Assembly: GCF_026343185.1 (NCBI RefSeq) | Contig: NZ_JAPEMA010000003.1 | Location: 186,001-250,000 of the forward strand | Source: Streptomyces sp. NBC_00091 | GTDB lineage: Bacteria; Actinomycetota; Actinomycetes; Streptomycetales; Streptomycetaceae | Reading direction: 5' to 3' | Length of the DNA stretch: 64,000 bases | Part shown: positions 34,056-42,340 of the stretch, piece after piece | How positions within the stretch are numbered: position 1 is the stretch's first letter | Layout of the letters: each line of letters begins with the position of its first letter | Translations under genes and position numbers: made by a program | Notes under the pieces: generated by a model | The model's database searches: none | Told to the model about the DNA's origin: nothing | Seen by the model: only the letters and a program-made list of their open reading frames with translations

Positions 34056-35818
34056 CGGCAGCATCCGCGGCACCCCTTCCCGGTTCCCTGCCCTTCACCG
34101 CGGTCGCGGTGATCGGCCTCGGTACGGTCGGATCCGCGCTGGCCCGCTCGCTCGCCTCGGCGGGCGCCCGGGTGGTGGCGGTGGAGGCTGACGGTGACGC
34201 CCTGGCCGGCGGCCGGGAGCGCGTCCAGCGCGGGCTGGAGGATCCGGCGGCCCGGGCCCGGATCACGTACACGGCCGATCTCGCGGCCATCACGGGCAGC
34301 GAGCTGGTCGTGGAGGCGGTGCCGGAGGACTTCGCGCTGAAGACGCGGGTGCTGCGGCAGGCCGACGGACTGTGCGGTCCGCAGGCGGTGTTCGCGACGA
34401 CGACCTCGCTGTCGGTGACCCGGGTGGCGGCGGCGTGCGGGCGGCTGCCGCGCACGGTCGGCCTGCACCCGGTCGGGCACGCCCCGGACGGCGGTGTGGT
34501 GGAGGTGGTGACCACGCCCCTGACCGATCCGTCGGTGGGGCGGGCCGCCGAGGAGCTGGTGGGTGCGCTGGGCCGGATGGCCGTGGCCTCCAGCGACCAG
34601 CCGGGCTTCACGGGCGGGGGGCTGCTGATGGCCTACCTGAACGGCGCCGTCGCGATGTACGAGCGCCGTTACGCGTCGCGCGACGACATCGACGCGGCGA
34701 TGATGCTGGGCTGCGGGCTGCCGCTGGGGCCGCTGGCCCACCTCGACCTGATCGGTCTGGACACGGCGCGCGACACCCTGCGCGGCCTGTACGAGCAGAC
34801 GGGGGAGGCGCAGTTCCTGCCGCCGCCGCTGCTGGACCACATGGTGACGGCGGGGCTGCTGGGCGCGAAGGCGGGCCGGGGGTTCCACACCTGGCCCGAG
34901 GGCCCGGCGGGTCCCCGGGCCGCGGCCGGCGCGCAGGGGGGTCCGGCGGGAGGTTCCGCGCGGCCGTCGCGGCCGGTGCGCAGCGTCGGGGTGATCGGGT
35001 CCGGCACGATGGCGTCGGGCATCGCCGAGGTGTTCGCCCGGTCGGGGTACGCGACGCGGCTGGTGGCCCGTACGGACGTCCGCGCGAAGGCGGCGCTGGA
35101 CAAGGTCGCCGGCTCCGTGGAGCGCGGGGTCAAGCGGGGCCGGATCAGCGCCGAGGACGCCCGGGCCACGCTGGAGCGGCTGGTTCCGGCGGACTCGCTG
35201 GAGGCGGTGGCGGACTGCGACCTGGTGGTCGAGGCGGTCGCCGAGGAACTCCCCGTCAAGCGGGAGGTCTTCCGGGGGCTGGACGCGGTGTGCCGTCCGG
35301 GTGCGGTACTGACGACGACGACCTCGAGCCTGCCGGTGGTGGAGTGCGCGGCGGTCACCTCGCGGCCCGAGGACGTGCTCGGCATGCACTTCTTCAATCC
35401 GGCTCCGGTGATGCGGCTGGTGGAGGTGGTCGGCACGGTGCTGACGGCGCCGGACGCGCTGGGGACGGTCCACGAGGTGTGCGCGCGGCTGGGCAAGCAC
35501 CCGGTCGGGATCGACGACCGGGCCGGGTTCATCGTCAACGCCCTGCTGTTCCCGTACCTCAACAGCGCGGTGCGGCTGCTGGAGGAACGCCGGGCGGTGG
35601 CCGGGGAGATCGACGCGGTGATGACGCGGGGCTGCGGCTATCCGATGGGGCCGCTGACGCTGCTGGACACGATCGGTCTGGACGTGTCGCTGCAGATCCA
35701 GAACAGCCTGCACGCCTCGTTCCGGGAGCCGTCGCTGGTGCCGGCCCGGCACCTGGAGCACCTGGTGGACGCGGGGTACCTGGGCCGCAAGAGCGGCCGG
35801 GGCTTCCACACGTACTAG
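34052..35818 (+). CDS. Two-domain 3-hydroxyacyl-CoA dehydrogenase (tandem duplication)
   Basis: 588 residues, twice the size of a normal 3-hydroxybutyryl-CoA dehydrogenase. It has two complete NAD(P)-binding plus C-terminal helical halves. The N-half has VIGLGTVGS near residue 20. The C-half has VIGSGTMASG near residue 315 and the canonical catalytic signature HFFNP followed by VEVV. In the N-half HFFNP reads HPVGH, so the His and distal Glu are kept but the FFN core is lost. Each half ends in a matching G-RGFHT motif, which supports an internal duplication. Coupled to the KASIII by an ATGA overlap. Likely reaction: reduction of 3-ketoacyl-CoA to 3-hydroxyacyl-CoA before dehydration and reductive carboxylation by CCR. 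An FkbK-like role on glyceryl-ACP is a weaker alternative, given the FkbH gene at 50271. Confidence 0.88.
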   Translation: MTAASAAPLPGSLPFTAVAVIGLGTVGSALARSLASAGARVVAVEADGDALAGGRERVQRGLEDPAARARITYTADLAAITGSELVVEAVPEDFALKTRVLRQADGLCGPQAVFATTTSLSVTRVAAACGRLPRTVGLHPVGHAPDGGVVEVVTTPLTDPSVGRAAEELVGALGRMAVASSDQPGFTGGGLLMAYLNGAVAMYERRYASRDDIDAAMMLGCGLPLGPLAHLDLIGLDTARDTLRGLYEQTGEAQFLPPPLLDHMVTAGLLGAKAGRGFHTWPEGPAGPRAAAGAQGGPAGGSARPSRPVRSVGVIGSGTMASGIAEVFARSGYATRLVARTDVRAKAALDKVAGSVERGVKRGRISAEDARATLERLVPADSLEAVADCDLVVEAVAEELPVKREVFRGLDAVCRPGAVLTTTTSSLPVVECAAVTSRPEDVLGMHFFNPAPVMRLVEVVGTVLTAPDALGTVHEVCARLGKHPVGIDDRAGFIVNALLFPYLNSAVRLLEERRAVAGEIDAVMTRGCGYPMGPLTLLDTIGLDVSLQIQNSLHASFREPSLVPARHLEHLVDAGYLGRKSGRGFHTY

Positions 35819-35819
35819 A

Positions 35820-35863
35820 GGTGTAGCGCGGGCGGGACGGGTGTGCCCCGCCCCCGCTACACC
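35820..35863 (+). terminator. Hairpin terminator after the KASIII-dehydrogenase operon
   Basis: Inverted repeat starting two bases after the stop codon: GGTGTAGCGCGGGCGGG pairs with CCCGCCCCCGCTACACC with one mismatch across a 10-nt loop. No T-run follows, as is common for Streptomyces terminators. Confidence 0.75.
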
Positions 35864-35881
35864 CTTGGCGGATTATGTAAG

Positions 35882-35920
35882 TTCACAAATTTCTGAATGT
35901 TCGATAGAGTGGCATACATG
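35882..35920 (+). promoter_or_regulatory. Leaderless-type promoter of the DedA gene, twin of 37027-37065
   Basis: TTCACA (-35) and TAGAGT (-10) are 17 bp apart, and the -10 ends seven bases before the ATG at 35918. Transcription would therefore start at or next to the start codon. The 39-bp block from TTCAC to ATG matches the ABC-ATPase promoter in layout and in a TTCTGAA core. Confidence 0.6.
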
Positions 35921-36547
35921 CAGCTCGACATGACAGCCGACGCCCTTCCGCTCTCCTGGTGGATCCTGGCCCTCGCACTGGCCGCGGTGTTCGGCGATTC
36001 GCTCCTGCCGGTGCTGCCCAGCGGCACCCTCGTGGTGACCGCGGCCGCCTGGACCGCGCAGCACCAGATCTCCCCGGTGCTGCCGGTCCTCGCGGTGGCC
36101 GCCGCGTCCTTCCTCGGCGACCTGGCCCTGGTCCTGCTGGCCCGGCGCGGCTCCTCCTGGCTGCACACCCGCCTCGACCGGCGGCCCGCCTGGCGGGAGG
36201 CGACGGCGCGGCTCCAGGGCGGTCTGGCCCGGCACGCCGGCCGGGTGGCGCTCGCCGCGCGCTTCGTCCCCGCCGGGCGGACCGTGCTGGACATCGCCCT
36301 CGGCACCTCGCCCGCCCTGCGCCCGCGCCAGCTGACGTGGTCCGCGCTGGCCGGACTCCTGTGGGCGGCCTACCTGGTGACGCTCGGCCACCTCGGCAAC
36401 CGGTGGTTCGACACGGCCTGGCTGGGCCTGGCCGTGTCGGTCGGCGCGACGGTGGCCGTCAGCGCCCTCGCCGCCCGGATGGTCACCCGCCGCGGTGAGC
36501 GCGCCAGCGGTCCATCAGCGAGTCCAGTTCCAGCTTCACGAAGCTGA
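35918..36547 (+). CDS. DedA-family integral membrane protein
   Basis: 209 residues from the ATG at 35918; an in-frame ATG seven codons upstream would lie inside the promoter. Several hydrophobic segments: WWILALALAAVFGDSLLPVL, a second helix near VLPVLAVAAASFLGDLALVL, and C-terminal pairs. RFVPAGRTVLDIALGTS matches the conserved R-x-P-x-x-R segment of DedA proteins, which are membrane proteins linked to lipid scrambling and envelope stress. The 3' end overlaps the end of the convergent regulator gene by 65 bp. Its promoter resembles that of the ABC ATPase, so the two may share a regulator. A direct role in polyketide synthesis is not evident; export or self-protection is possible. Confidence 0.78.
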   Translation: MQLDMTADALPLSWWILALALAAVFGDSLLPVLPSGTLVVTAAAWTAQHQISPVLPVLAVAAASFLGDLALVLLARRGSSWLHTRLDRRPAWREATARLQGGLARHAGRVALAARFVPAGRTVLDIALGTSPALRPRQLTWSALAGLLWAAYLVTLGHLGNRWFDTAWLGLAVSVGATVAVSALAARMVTRRGERASGPSASPVPASRS

Positions 36548-36980
36548 AGAAGTCGGCCGTCTCCTCGGCCCGCATGCCCGCCGGCGTATCGGGACCCAGC
36601 GCCTCCACCCCCTGCTTGAGGGTGGCCGCCCAGCGGTTGAGCATCTGGTCCCGGCTGGTGACCGTCTCGTACCAGAGGTCCGCGTGGACCCGGTAGATCT
36701 CCCGCCGCTCGCCCGGCGCCCGCTCCCGGCCGACCATGTGCACCTGGGCGAGGTAGCGGACCGCGCCCGAGACCGCGGCCGGGCTGACCTTCAGCCGCTC
36801 CGAGAGCTCCGCGGCGCTCAGCGCGCCCGCGTCCTCGGCGAGCAGACACGCGAAGACCCGGGAGGGCATCCGGGGCACCCCGGCGGCCACGAGGTCGGCG
36901 GCGAACCGTTCGACGAAGGCCGAGACCTCCTCGCTGTAGCCCCGCTGTTCGCTTTCGCTGGCGCTGGCAGTGGCGTCCAC
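36483..36980 (-). CDS. GbsR/MarR-family winged-helix transcriptional regulator
   Basis: 165 residues from a GTG at 36980 with GGGGGAG five bases upstream. The winged-helix core is at about residues 40-85 (FACLLAEDAGALSAAELSER, then KVSPAAVSGAVRYLAQ). The C-terminal helices end in FFSFVKLELDSLMDRW, typical of the GbsR-like group that sits next to ABC exporter genes. It diverges from the ABC ATPase at 37063 across 82 bp that hold inverted and direct repeats, so it probably represses its neighbour and itself. Its 3' end overlaps the DedA gene on the opposite strand. Confidence 0.85.
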   Translation of the reverse strand: MDATASASESEQRGYSEEVSAFVERFAADLVAAGVPRMPSRVFACLLAEDAGALSAAELSERLKVSPAAVSGAVRYLAQVHMVGRERAPGERREIYRVHADLWYETVTSRDQMLNRWAATLKQGVEALGPDTPAGMRAEETADFFSFVKLELDSLMDRWRAHRGG

Positions 36981-37010
36981 ACCGTCTCCCCCGTGATCGA
37001 CCCGTCAGGC

Positions 37011-37053
37011 GATACCTTCCGATAGCTTCACGATATTCTGAAACTAAGGTATC
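37011..37053. promoter_or_regulatory. Candidate operator between GbsR-type regulator and ABC ATPase
   Basis: GATACCTT (37011-37018) and AAGGTATC (37046-37053) form a perfect 8-bp inverted repeat. The same arms also belong to a direct repeat, ATACCTTCCGA and GTATCTTCCGA, 38 bp apart. The right arm overlaps the -10 region of the ATPase promoter, so binding would block transcription. Confidence 0.55.
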
Positions 37054-37065
37054 TTCCGAAATATG
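37027..37065 (+). promoter_or_regulatory. Leaderless-type promoter of the ABC ATPase gene
   Basis: TTCACG and TATCTT lie 17 bp apart, with the -10 ending seven bases before the ATG at 37063. There is no ribosome binding site in the usual window. Layout and the TTCTGAA spacer core match the promoter at 35882-35920. Confidence 0.55.
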
Positions 37066-37983
37066 ATGATGGCAATCGAGATTGCCGGACTGTACAAGTC
37101 GTTCGGCCGCACGCACGCGCTGAAGGGCCTGGACCTGCGCGTCGAGAAGGGCGAGGTGCACGGCTTCCTCGGCCCCAACGGCGCCGGCAAGTCCACCACC
37201 CTGCGGATCCTCCTCGGCCTGATCCGCGCCGACCGCGGCCGCGTGCGGCTGCTGGGCGGCGACCCCTGGCGCGACGCGGTCGCGCTGCACCAGCGGGTCG
37301 CCTACGTGCCCGGCGACGTGAACCTGTGGCGCAACCTCTCCGGCGGCGACGCCCTCGGCTTCCTCGGGGGGCTGCGCGAGAACACCGACCCCCGGTTCAC
37401 CAAGGAGCTGATGGAGCGCTTCGAACTCGACCCGGGCAAGAAGGGCCGTGCGTACTCCAAGGGCAACCGGCAGAAGGTCGCCCTGGTCGCCGCCTTCGCC
37501 TCCGACGCCGAGCTGCTCGTCTTCGACGAACCCACCTCGGGCCTCGACCCGTTGGCCGAGGAAGTCTTCCAGAGCTGTGTCGGCGAGGCCACCGACGAGG
37601 GCCGTACGGTCCTGCTCTCCAGCCACGTCCTCACCGAGGTCGAGGCACTGTGCGACCGCGTCAGCATCGTCCGGGACGGGCGCACGGTCGAGACGGGCAC
37701 GCTCGCCCGGATGCGGCACCTGTCGCGCACCTGCGTCACGGCCGAACTCGCCGCCCCCGTCGAGGGCCTGGAGGAACTGCCCGGGGTCCACGGCCTGGAG
37801 GTGCACGGCACGGAGGTCAGCGCCCAGGTCGACCCCGAGCACCTCGGCACGCTCCTGCGGGTGCTGTCCCAGACGGGCGTACGCAGCCTCGTCAGCCGGC
37901 CCCCGACCCTCGAAGAGCTGTTCCTGCGCCACTACCGCCCCGAGGCCGAGCCGGTGCCCGCCGGGGCCCCGGGGCCGCGCTGA
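37063..37983 (+). CDS. ABC transporter ATP-binding protein (no permease alongside)
   Basis: 306 residues starting MMM at 37063. Walker [10 protein letters not shown] (about residues 40-48), signature region YSKGNRQKV instead of LSGGQ, Walker [14 protein letters not shown], and H-loop SSHVLTEVE. The C-terminal 80 residues form the small domain usual in drug/lantibiotic-type exporters of the DrrA/CcmA group. Such ATPases normally precede a multi-span permease gene, but the next gene, 20 bp away, is a convergent acyl-CoA synthetase. The ATPase must therefore work with a permease encoded elsewhere or be a remnant. Probably controlled by the divergent GbsR/MarR regulator. Confidence 0.88.
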   Translation: MMMAIEIAGLYKSFGRTHALKGLDLRVEKGEVHGFLGPNGAGKSTTLRILLGLIRADRGRVRLLGGDPWRDAVALHQRVAYVPGDVNLWRNLSGGDALGFLGGLRENTDPRFTKELMERFELDPGKKGRAYSKGNRQKVALVAAFASDAELLVFDEPTSGLDPLAEEVFQSCVGEATDEGRTVLLSSHVLTEVEALCDRVSIVRDGRTVETGTLARMRHLSRTCVTAELAAPVEGLEELPGVHGLEVHGTEVSAQVDPEHLGTLLRVLSQTGVRSLVSRPPTLEELFLRHYRPEAEPVPAGAPGPR

Positions 37984-38002
37984 GGGCCGCGCCGGCGTCA
38001 CC

Positions 38003-39343
38003 TCACCCCTCCCCCGACAGCAGCAGCCGCTTCTGGGTCTTGCCCATCGCGTTGCGCGGCAGCGCGGCGACGAACCGCACCTCGCGCGGCCGCTTGTGCA
38101 CCGAGAGGCGGGCGGCGACGAAGTCGGTGAGCTCGGCCCCGGTCACCTGCGAGGCCACGACGAACGCCACGACGCGCTGGCCCAGATCGGAGTCCGGCAC
38201 CCCGACCACCGCGGCCTCGGCCACGCGCGGGTGGTCCAGGAGCGCGTTCTCGATCTCGCCCGCCCCCATCCGGTAGCCACCCGACTTGATCATGTCGACG
38301 GAGGCCCGGCCCACGATGCGGTGGGTGCCGTCCGCGTCGATCGCCGCGATGTCGCCCGTACGGAACCAGCCGTCCTCGGTGTACGAGGCCGCCGTGGCCT
38401 CGGGACGCCCCAGGTAGCCGGAGAACAACGTGGGCGCGGTCAGCTGGAGTTCGCCGATCTCCTCCCCCGGCCCGGCCGCGATCCGCGTACGGACCCCGGG
38501 CAGCGGCGTCCCCACCGCGCCCGGCCGCAGCGGGCCGTCCGCGCGGCCGCTCACCGTGATCAGGGTCTCCGTCATCCCGTACCGCTCGACCGGCCGGCTC
38601 CCCGTCAGCTCCTCCAGCCCGCGGAAGACCCGCTCCGGCAGCGGGGCGCTGCCCGAGACCAGCAGCCGCGCGGAGCGCAGCGCCCGGGCCCGCTCCGGGT
38701 CCCCGACGACGCGGGACCACACCGTGGGCACCCCGAAGTACAGGCTGCCGCCCGCCTCGGCGTACGCGGCCGCGGTGGGCCGGCCGGTGTGCACGAGGCG
38801 GCTGCCGGTGCGCAGCGCGCCGAGGACGCCGAGGATCAGGCCGTGGACGTGGAACAGCGGCAGCCCGTGGACCAGGGTGTCCTCGGCGTTCCACTGCCAG
38901 GCCTCGGCGAGGGCGTCCAGACCGGCGGCGATGGCGGCGCCGCCGAGGACGACGCCCTTGGGCGCGCCGGTGGTCCCGGAGGTGTAGAGGATCATCGCGG
39001 GGGCGTCGGCCGCCGGTGCGGGGCCGCTCCAGGCGGCCCGGCGGGCGAAGTCCACCGTGACGGGGCAGGCGCCCGAGTCACGCAGGATGTGCTCGCGTTC
39101 GGCGACGCCCGCGTCGGGCGGTACGGGCACCACGGGCACCCCGGCCAGCAGGCAGCCGGCCACCGCGGCGACGGTCTCCAGGGAGGCCGTGGCCTCGACC
39201 GCGACGGCGGGGGCGCCCGCCACGTCGGCGGCCACCGCTCCGGCCGCGCCGAGCAGTTCCTCGTACGAGGCGGTCCGGCCGGCGACGGTGACCGCGTCCG
39301 CACGGTCCCCGTACACCCCTTGCAGCGCCGTGAGCACGGGCAT
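38003..39343 (-). CDS. matB: Malonyl-CoA synthetase (MatB-like acyl-CoA ligase)
   Basis: 446 residues. ATG at 39343 with AAGGAG just upstream. ANL-superfamily motifs: P-loop YTSGTTGAPKG, HGLPLFHVHGL, adenine-binding ERYGMTETL, the RTGD motif, hinge region with KSGGYRMGAGEIE, and the C-terminal catalytic Lys in ALPRNAMGK. VERYGMTET and the GGY-x-GAGEIE hinge are typical of MatB enzymes, which turn malonate or methylmalonate plus CoA and ATP into the PKS extender thioesters. In this cluster it would supply the malonyl and methylmalonyl ATs. It lies 92 bp after the SARP gene on the same strand. It is somewhat shorter than classic MatB, and another short-chain acyl-CoA ligase activity is possible. 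Confidence 0.8.
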   Translation of the reverse strand: MPVLTALQGVYGDRADAVTVAGRTASYEELLGAAGAVAADVAGAPAVAVEATASLETVAAVAGCLLAGVPVVPVPPDAGVAEREHILRDSGACPVTVDFARRAAWSGPAPAADAPAMILYTSGTTGAPKGVVLGGAAIAAGLDALAEAWQWNAEDTLVHGLPLFHVHGLILGVLGALRTGSRLVHTGRPTAAAYAEAGGSLYFGVPTVWSRVVGDPERARALRSARLLVSGSAPLPERVFRGLEELTGSRPVERYGMTETLITVSGRADGPLRPGAVGTPLPGVRTRIAAGPGEEIGELQLTAPTLFSGYLGRPEATAASYTEDGWFRTGDIAAIDADGTHRIVGRASVDMIKSGGYRMGAGEIENALLDHPRVAEAAVVGVPDSDLGQRVVAFVVASQVTGAELTDFVAARLSVHKRPREVRFVAALPRNAMGKTQKRLLLSGEG

Positions 39344-39435
39344 CTCTCCTTACGTCGGTACGTGGTGACGCGTGACGCGTCGGTCGGTCCTTCGGCGGTC
39401 CTTCGGCGGTGCGGCTGCGTGCGGCGGCGTGCGGC

Positions 39436-42081
39436 TCAGGCGGCGGCGCGCAGGCGCCACACCCCGGGCCGGGTCTCCGTCCAGTCCGGCAGCGGGAGGC
39501 CGCCGCGCACCTGGCGCAGCCAGCGGACCGCGTACGCCTCGCGCCGCCGGTCGCCGAGCCGCGCCGCCAGGGCCAGGCACTGCGCGAAGTGCGGCTCCGC
39601 GGCGGCGGGGCCTTCCGTCTCCAGGGCGAGCAGCGCCCGGACCCGGCGGGCCTCGTAGTGGTCGCGGGGGTCGGCGGGCGCCGCGTCGAGGACCCGGCCG
39701 ATCAGCCGGGCCGCGTCCGTGACGGCCGAGGAGTCCAGGCTCAGTTCGGCCAGGCCCGTCAGGGCGCGGTCGCGTTCGGGCCGGGCGTCGGCGCCGTCGG
39801 CGGCCCTCAGGGCCCGCCGGTAGAGCCCGCGGGCCGCGTCGGTCCGGCGGCGCTGCCAGGCCAGGTCGCCGAGCGAGCACAGCAGCCGGGACTGGGCGCC
39901 GAGGTCGCCGGAGCGTTCGGCCGCGTCCAGGGCCCGGGTGTGCGCGCGTTCCCAGTCGTCCCAGGCCGCGTGGGCCTCCAGGGGGGCGGTGAGGCCGTCG
40001 GCGAGGCGCACGGTGTGGACCCACAGTCCGGCCGCGTGGGCCCGGCCCAGGGCCGAGGTCAGTGCGGTGCGGCGGTGCGCGAACCACTCGGCGGCGTGCG
40101 GCAGTCCGTCGGCCTCCCGCGCCTCGGCGGCCAGGGCGTCGGCGAGCCGGGCCACGGCCCGCGCCACCTCGCCGGGGGGCTCCTCGGCGGTGAGGAGCTC
40201 GCCGGCCAGCAGCCGCCACAGCACGTGCAGGCGGTAGGCGCCGCGGGGTTCGGCCCGTAGCAGCCCGGCTTCCACGAGGCTCTCCAGCACGGCTTCGGCG
40301 GCCGGTTCGGGCGTACCGAACAGGGCGGCCGCGTCGGCGGTGGGGAAGGGGCCGTCGGGCAGCAGTCCGAGCAGCCGGAAGGCGCGCTTCAACGGTTCGC
40401 CGGCCTCGTCGTACGCGCCCCGCAGGGCCGCGTCCAGGCCGGGCTGCGCGGAGCGGAGTTCGGCGAGCCGGGCGTGCTCGTCGGACAGTCGGGCGGCCAG
40501 GGAGGCCACGGTCCAGTGCGGGCGCGCGGCCAGCCGGCCCGCGAGGGCCCGTACGGCCGACGGCAGCCGCCCGCAGGCCCCGACGACGGCGGCGCAGGCC
40601 CCGTCGGGGCCGTCGTCCTCCCCGTCGCGGCCCGACGCGGCCAGCAGCAGCCGGCGGGCCTGCGCCGGGGCGAGGACGTCCAGCAGGTGCACCCGGGTGA
40701 CCGGGACCGCCGGGGCCCTGCGGCCGGTCAGCAGCGCGGTGCTGCCGGGGGTCGTGGGCAGCAGGGGGCCGGCCTGCTCCGCGCCGGCGGCGCCGTCGAG
40801 CACGAACAGCATCCGCCGGCCCAGGGTGAGCCGGTCCAGGGTGCGGCGCAGCCCGTCGAGGTCGTCGGGCAGCGGCCCGGTGACGCGGCAGCGGCGCAGC
40901 AGCAGGGTGAGGGCGGCGGCGGGCCCGAGCGGTTCGCCGGTGTCGTCGCGCAGGGGCAGGAACACCCGGCCGTCGGGGAAGAGGTCGCCGGCGCGGTGCG
41001 CGGCGGCCAGGGCGAGGGCGGTCTTTCCGACGCCGGCGGGACCGGTGAGCGCGACGCAGCCGCCCGCCGGGACGTCCCGCAGGAGCGTCTCCAGCGCGGC
41101 GAGGTCCTCGTCGCGTCCGGTGAACAGCGGGTCGGACGGCGGGATTTCACCGACCGGCCCGGTGGCCGGCGGCAGTACGGGATCCGGCCCGGCGGCCGGC
41201 GTCGCGAACGGCCCGGCGGCCGGCATCGCGGCGGGTGCGGCCGTGGCGCGCCCGCCCGCGGTCGCCGCGGACCGCGCCGCGTCGGCGCGGTCCGGTACGG
41301 CGCCCGAGGGGCGCTGCAGTGCGGTGTCCCCGGCGAGGATCCGGCCGTGGAGCTGCTGGAGGGGCGGCCCCGGCTCGATCGCCAGTTCGTCGACGAGGGT
41401 GCGCCGCAGCCGGGCGAAGGCCTCCAGCGCGTCGGCCTGCCGGCCGGTGCGGTAGAGCGCCACCATCAGGTGGGCGTGGAACTCCTCGCGCATCGGCAGT
41501 TCGGTGGCGAGAGCCTGGAGTTCACCGACGAGGTCGTGGTGGCGGCCCAGTTGCAGGTCGGCCCGGATGCGCTGCTCCAGTGCGGCCGTGCGCAGTTCGC
41601 CGAGGCGGATCGCGGTGCTGTCGAGCAGCGCCCCGTGGGGGGTGTCGGACAGCAGGGGGCCGCGCCAGAGCGCGAGCGCGCGGCGCTGGAGGTCGGCGGC
41701 GGCCGGGGCGTCCTGGCGGGCCATGGCGGCGCGGCCCCGGGCGTGCAGGTCCTCGAAGGCGGTCAGGTCCAGCCGGTCCGGGTCCAGCCGCATGAGGTAG
41801 CCGGGCGGCCGGGTGACCAGGCCGTCGCGGCCCGCGTCGGGGTCGGCGGCGTGCAGGAGCTTGCGCAGCTGCGAGATGTAGACCTGGAGCGTGGTCGTCG
41901 CGGTGCGCGGCGGGTCCTCGCCCCACAGTTCGTCGATGAGGCTGCCCACGGACACGATCTCGTTGGCCCGTACGAGCAGCGTCGCGAGCACCACGCGCAT
42001 CTTCGCCGCGCGGGGCGTCACGCGGTGCGCGTGCCGGCCGGCCGCGTCCACTTCCAGTGGCCCCAACACCCGAAATCGCAT
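39436..42081 (-). CDS. Large SARP/AfsR-type pathway regulator (SARP-BTAD, NB-ARC, TPR)
   Basis: 881 residues from the ATG at 42081. Order: an OmpR-type winged-helix SARP domain (MRFRVLGPLEV to about residue 95, with LQVYISQLRKLL as recognition region), a bacterial transcriptional activation domain (to about 255), a proline/alanine linker, an NTPase with Walker A GPAGVGKTALAL and a downstream LFVLDG, then helical repeats in the last 250 residues. AfsR-like activators bind direct repeats upstream of antibiotic genes. It diverges from the FAAL operon across 259 bp, and matB follows on the same strand. The repeats at 32871-32889 are possible targets. Confidence 0.93.
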   Translation of the reverse strand: MRFRVLGPLEVDAAGRHAHRVTPRAAKMRVVLATLLVRANEIVSVGSLIDELWGEDPPRTATTTLQVYISQLRKLLHAADPDAGRDGLVTRPPGYLMRLDPDRLDLTAFEDLHARGRAAMARQDAPAAADLQRRALALWRGPLLSDTPHGALLDSTAIRLGELRTAALEQRIRADLQLGRHHDLVGELQALATELPMREEFHAHLMVALYRTGRQADALEAFARLRRTLVDELAIEPGPPLQQLHGRILAGDTALQRPSGAVPDRADAARSAATAGGRATAAPAAMPAAGPFATPAAGPDPVLPPATGPVGEIPPSDPLFTGRDEDLAALETLLRDVPAGGCVALTGPAGVGKTALALAAAHRAGDLFPDGRVFLPLRDDTGEPLGPAAALTLLLRRCRVTGPLPDDLDGLRRTLDRLTLGRRMLFVLDGAAGAEQAGPLLPTTPGSTALLTGRRAPAVPVTRVHLLDVLAPAQARRLLLAASGRDGEDDGPDGACAAVVGACGRLPSAVRALAGRLAARPHWTVASLAARLSDEHARLAELRSAQPGLDAALRGAYDEAGEPLKRAFRLLGLLPDGPFPTADAAALFGTPEPAAEAVLESLVEAGLLRAEPRGAYRLHVLWRLLAGELLTAEEPPGEVARAVARLADALAAEAREADGLPHAAEWFAHRRTALTSALGRAHAAGLWVHTVRLADGLTAPLEAHAAWDDWERAHTRALDAAERSGDLGAQSRLLCSLGDLAWQRRRTDAARGLYRRALRAADGADARPERDRALTGLAELSLDSSAVTDAARLIGRVLDAAPADPRDHYEARRVRALLALETEGPAAAEPHFAQCLALAARLGDRRREAYAVRWLRQVRGGLPLPDWTETRPGVWRLRAAA

Positions 42082-42340
42082 GCAGCCCCCGTTCCTCGGC
42101 ACTCCGGTGGCACGGGTGGCGGCAGACTCCCCCAGCTGCCCGGCCCTCGTCACCCTAGGGCCGGGCGCACCCCCGGCTTCGGACAGCCGGACCCCTGATC
42201 CGGCGACGCGCACCCTGGCCCGGGGCGGCCGGGGACCCGCAAGCCATGCTTTAGGCGCGGCGAGGAGCATGCCGAGGCGTTGGCGGCAGGGGCGCCGGGC
42301 GTTCGGCAGTTGCCCCGGATGCGCCAGAAGGGGGCTGACG
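42082..42340. promoter_or_regulatory. Divergent promoter region between SARP gene and FAAL operon
   Basis: 259 bp without a gene. It contains a CCCTAGGG palindrome at 42153-42160, the shared motif at 42239-42254 and, at its right end, the AAGGGGG ribosome binding site that decides the TTG start of the FAAL gene. Confidence 0.55.
42239..42254 (+). promoter_or_regulatory. Shared motif GCAAGCCnnGCTTTAG upstream of FAAL operon
   Basis: Reads GCAAGCC-AT-GCTTTAG. The same 14 defined bases recur at 62659-62674 upstream of the carboxylase gene, in the same orientation and at a similar distance (86 versus 66 bp to the start codon). A weaker copy lies upstream of the PKS genes. Probably a binding site for a cluster regulator. 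Confidence 0.6.

Noticed and set aside
39365..39435. Short direct repeats (GACGCGT, GGTCCTTCGGC) between matB and the SARP gene
   Set aside because: Only two copies each in a very short gap, with no array or palindrome; nothing functional can be argued.
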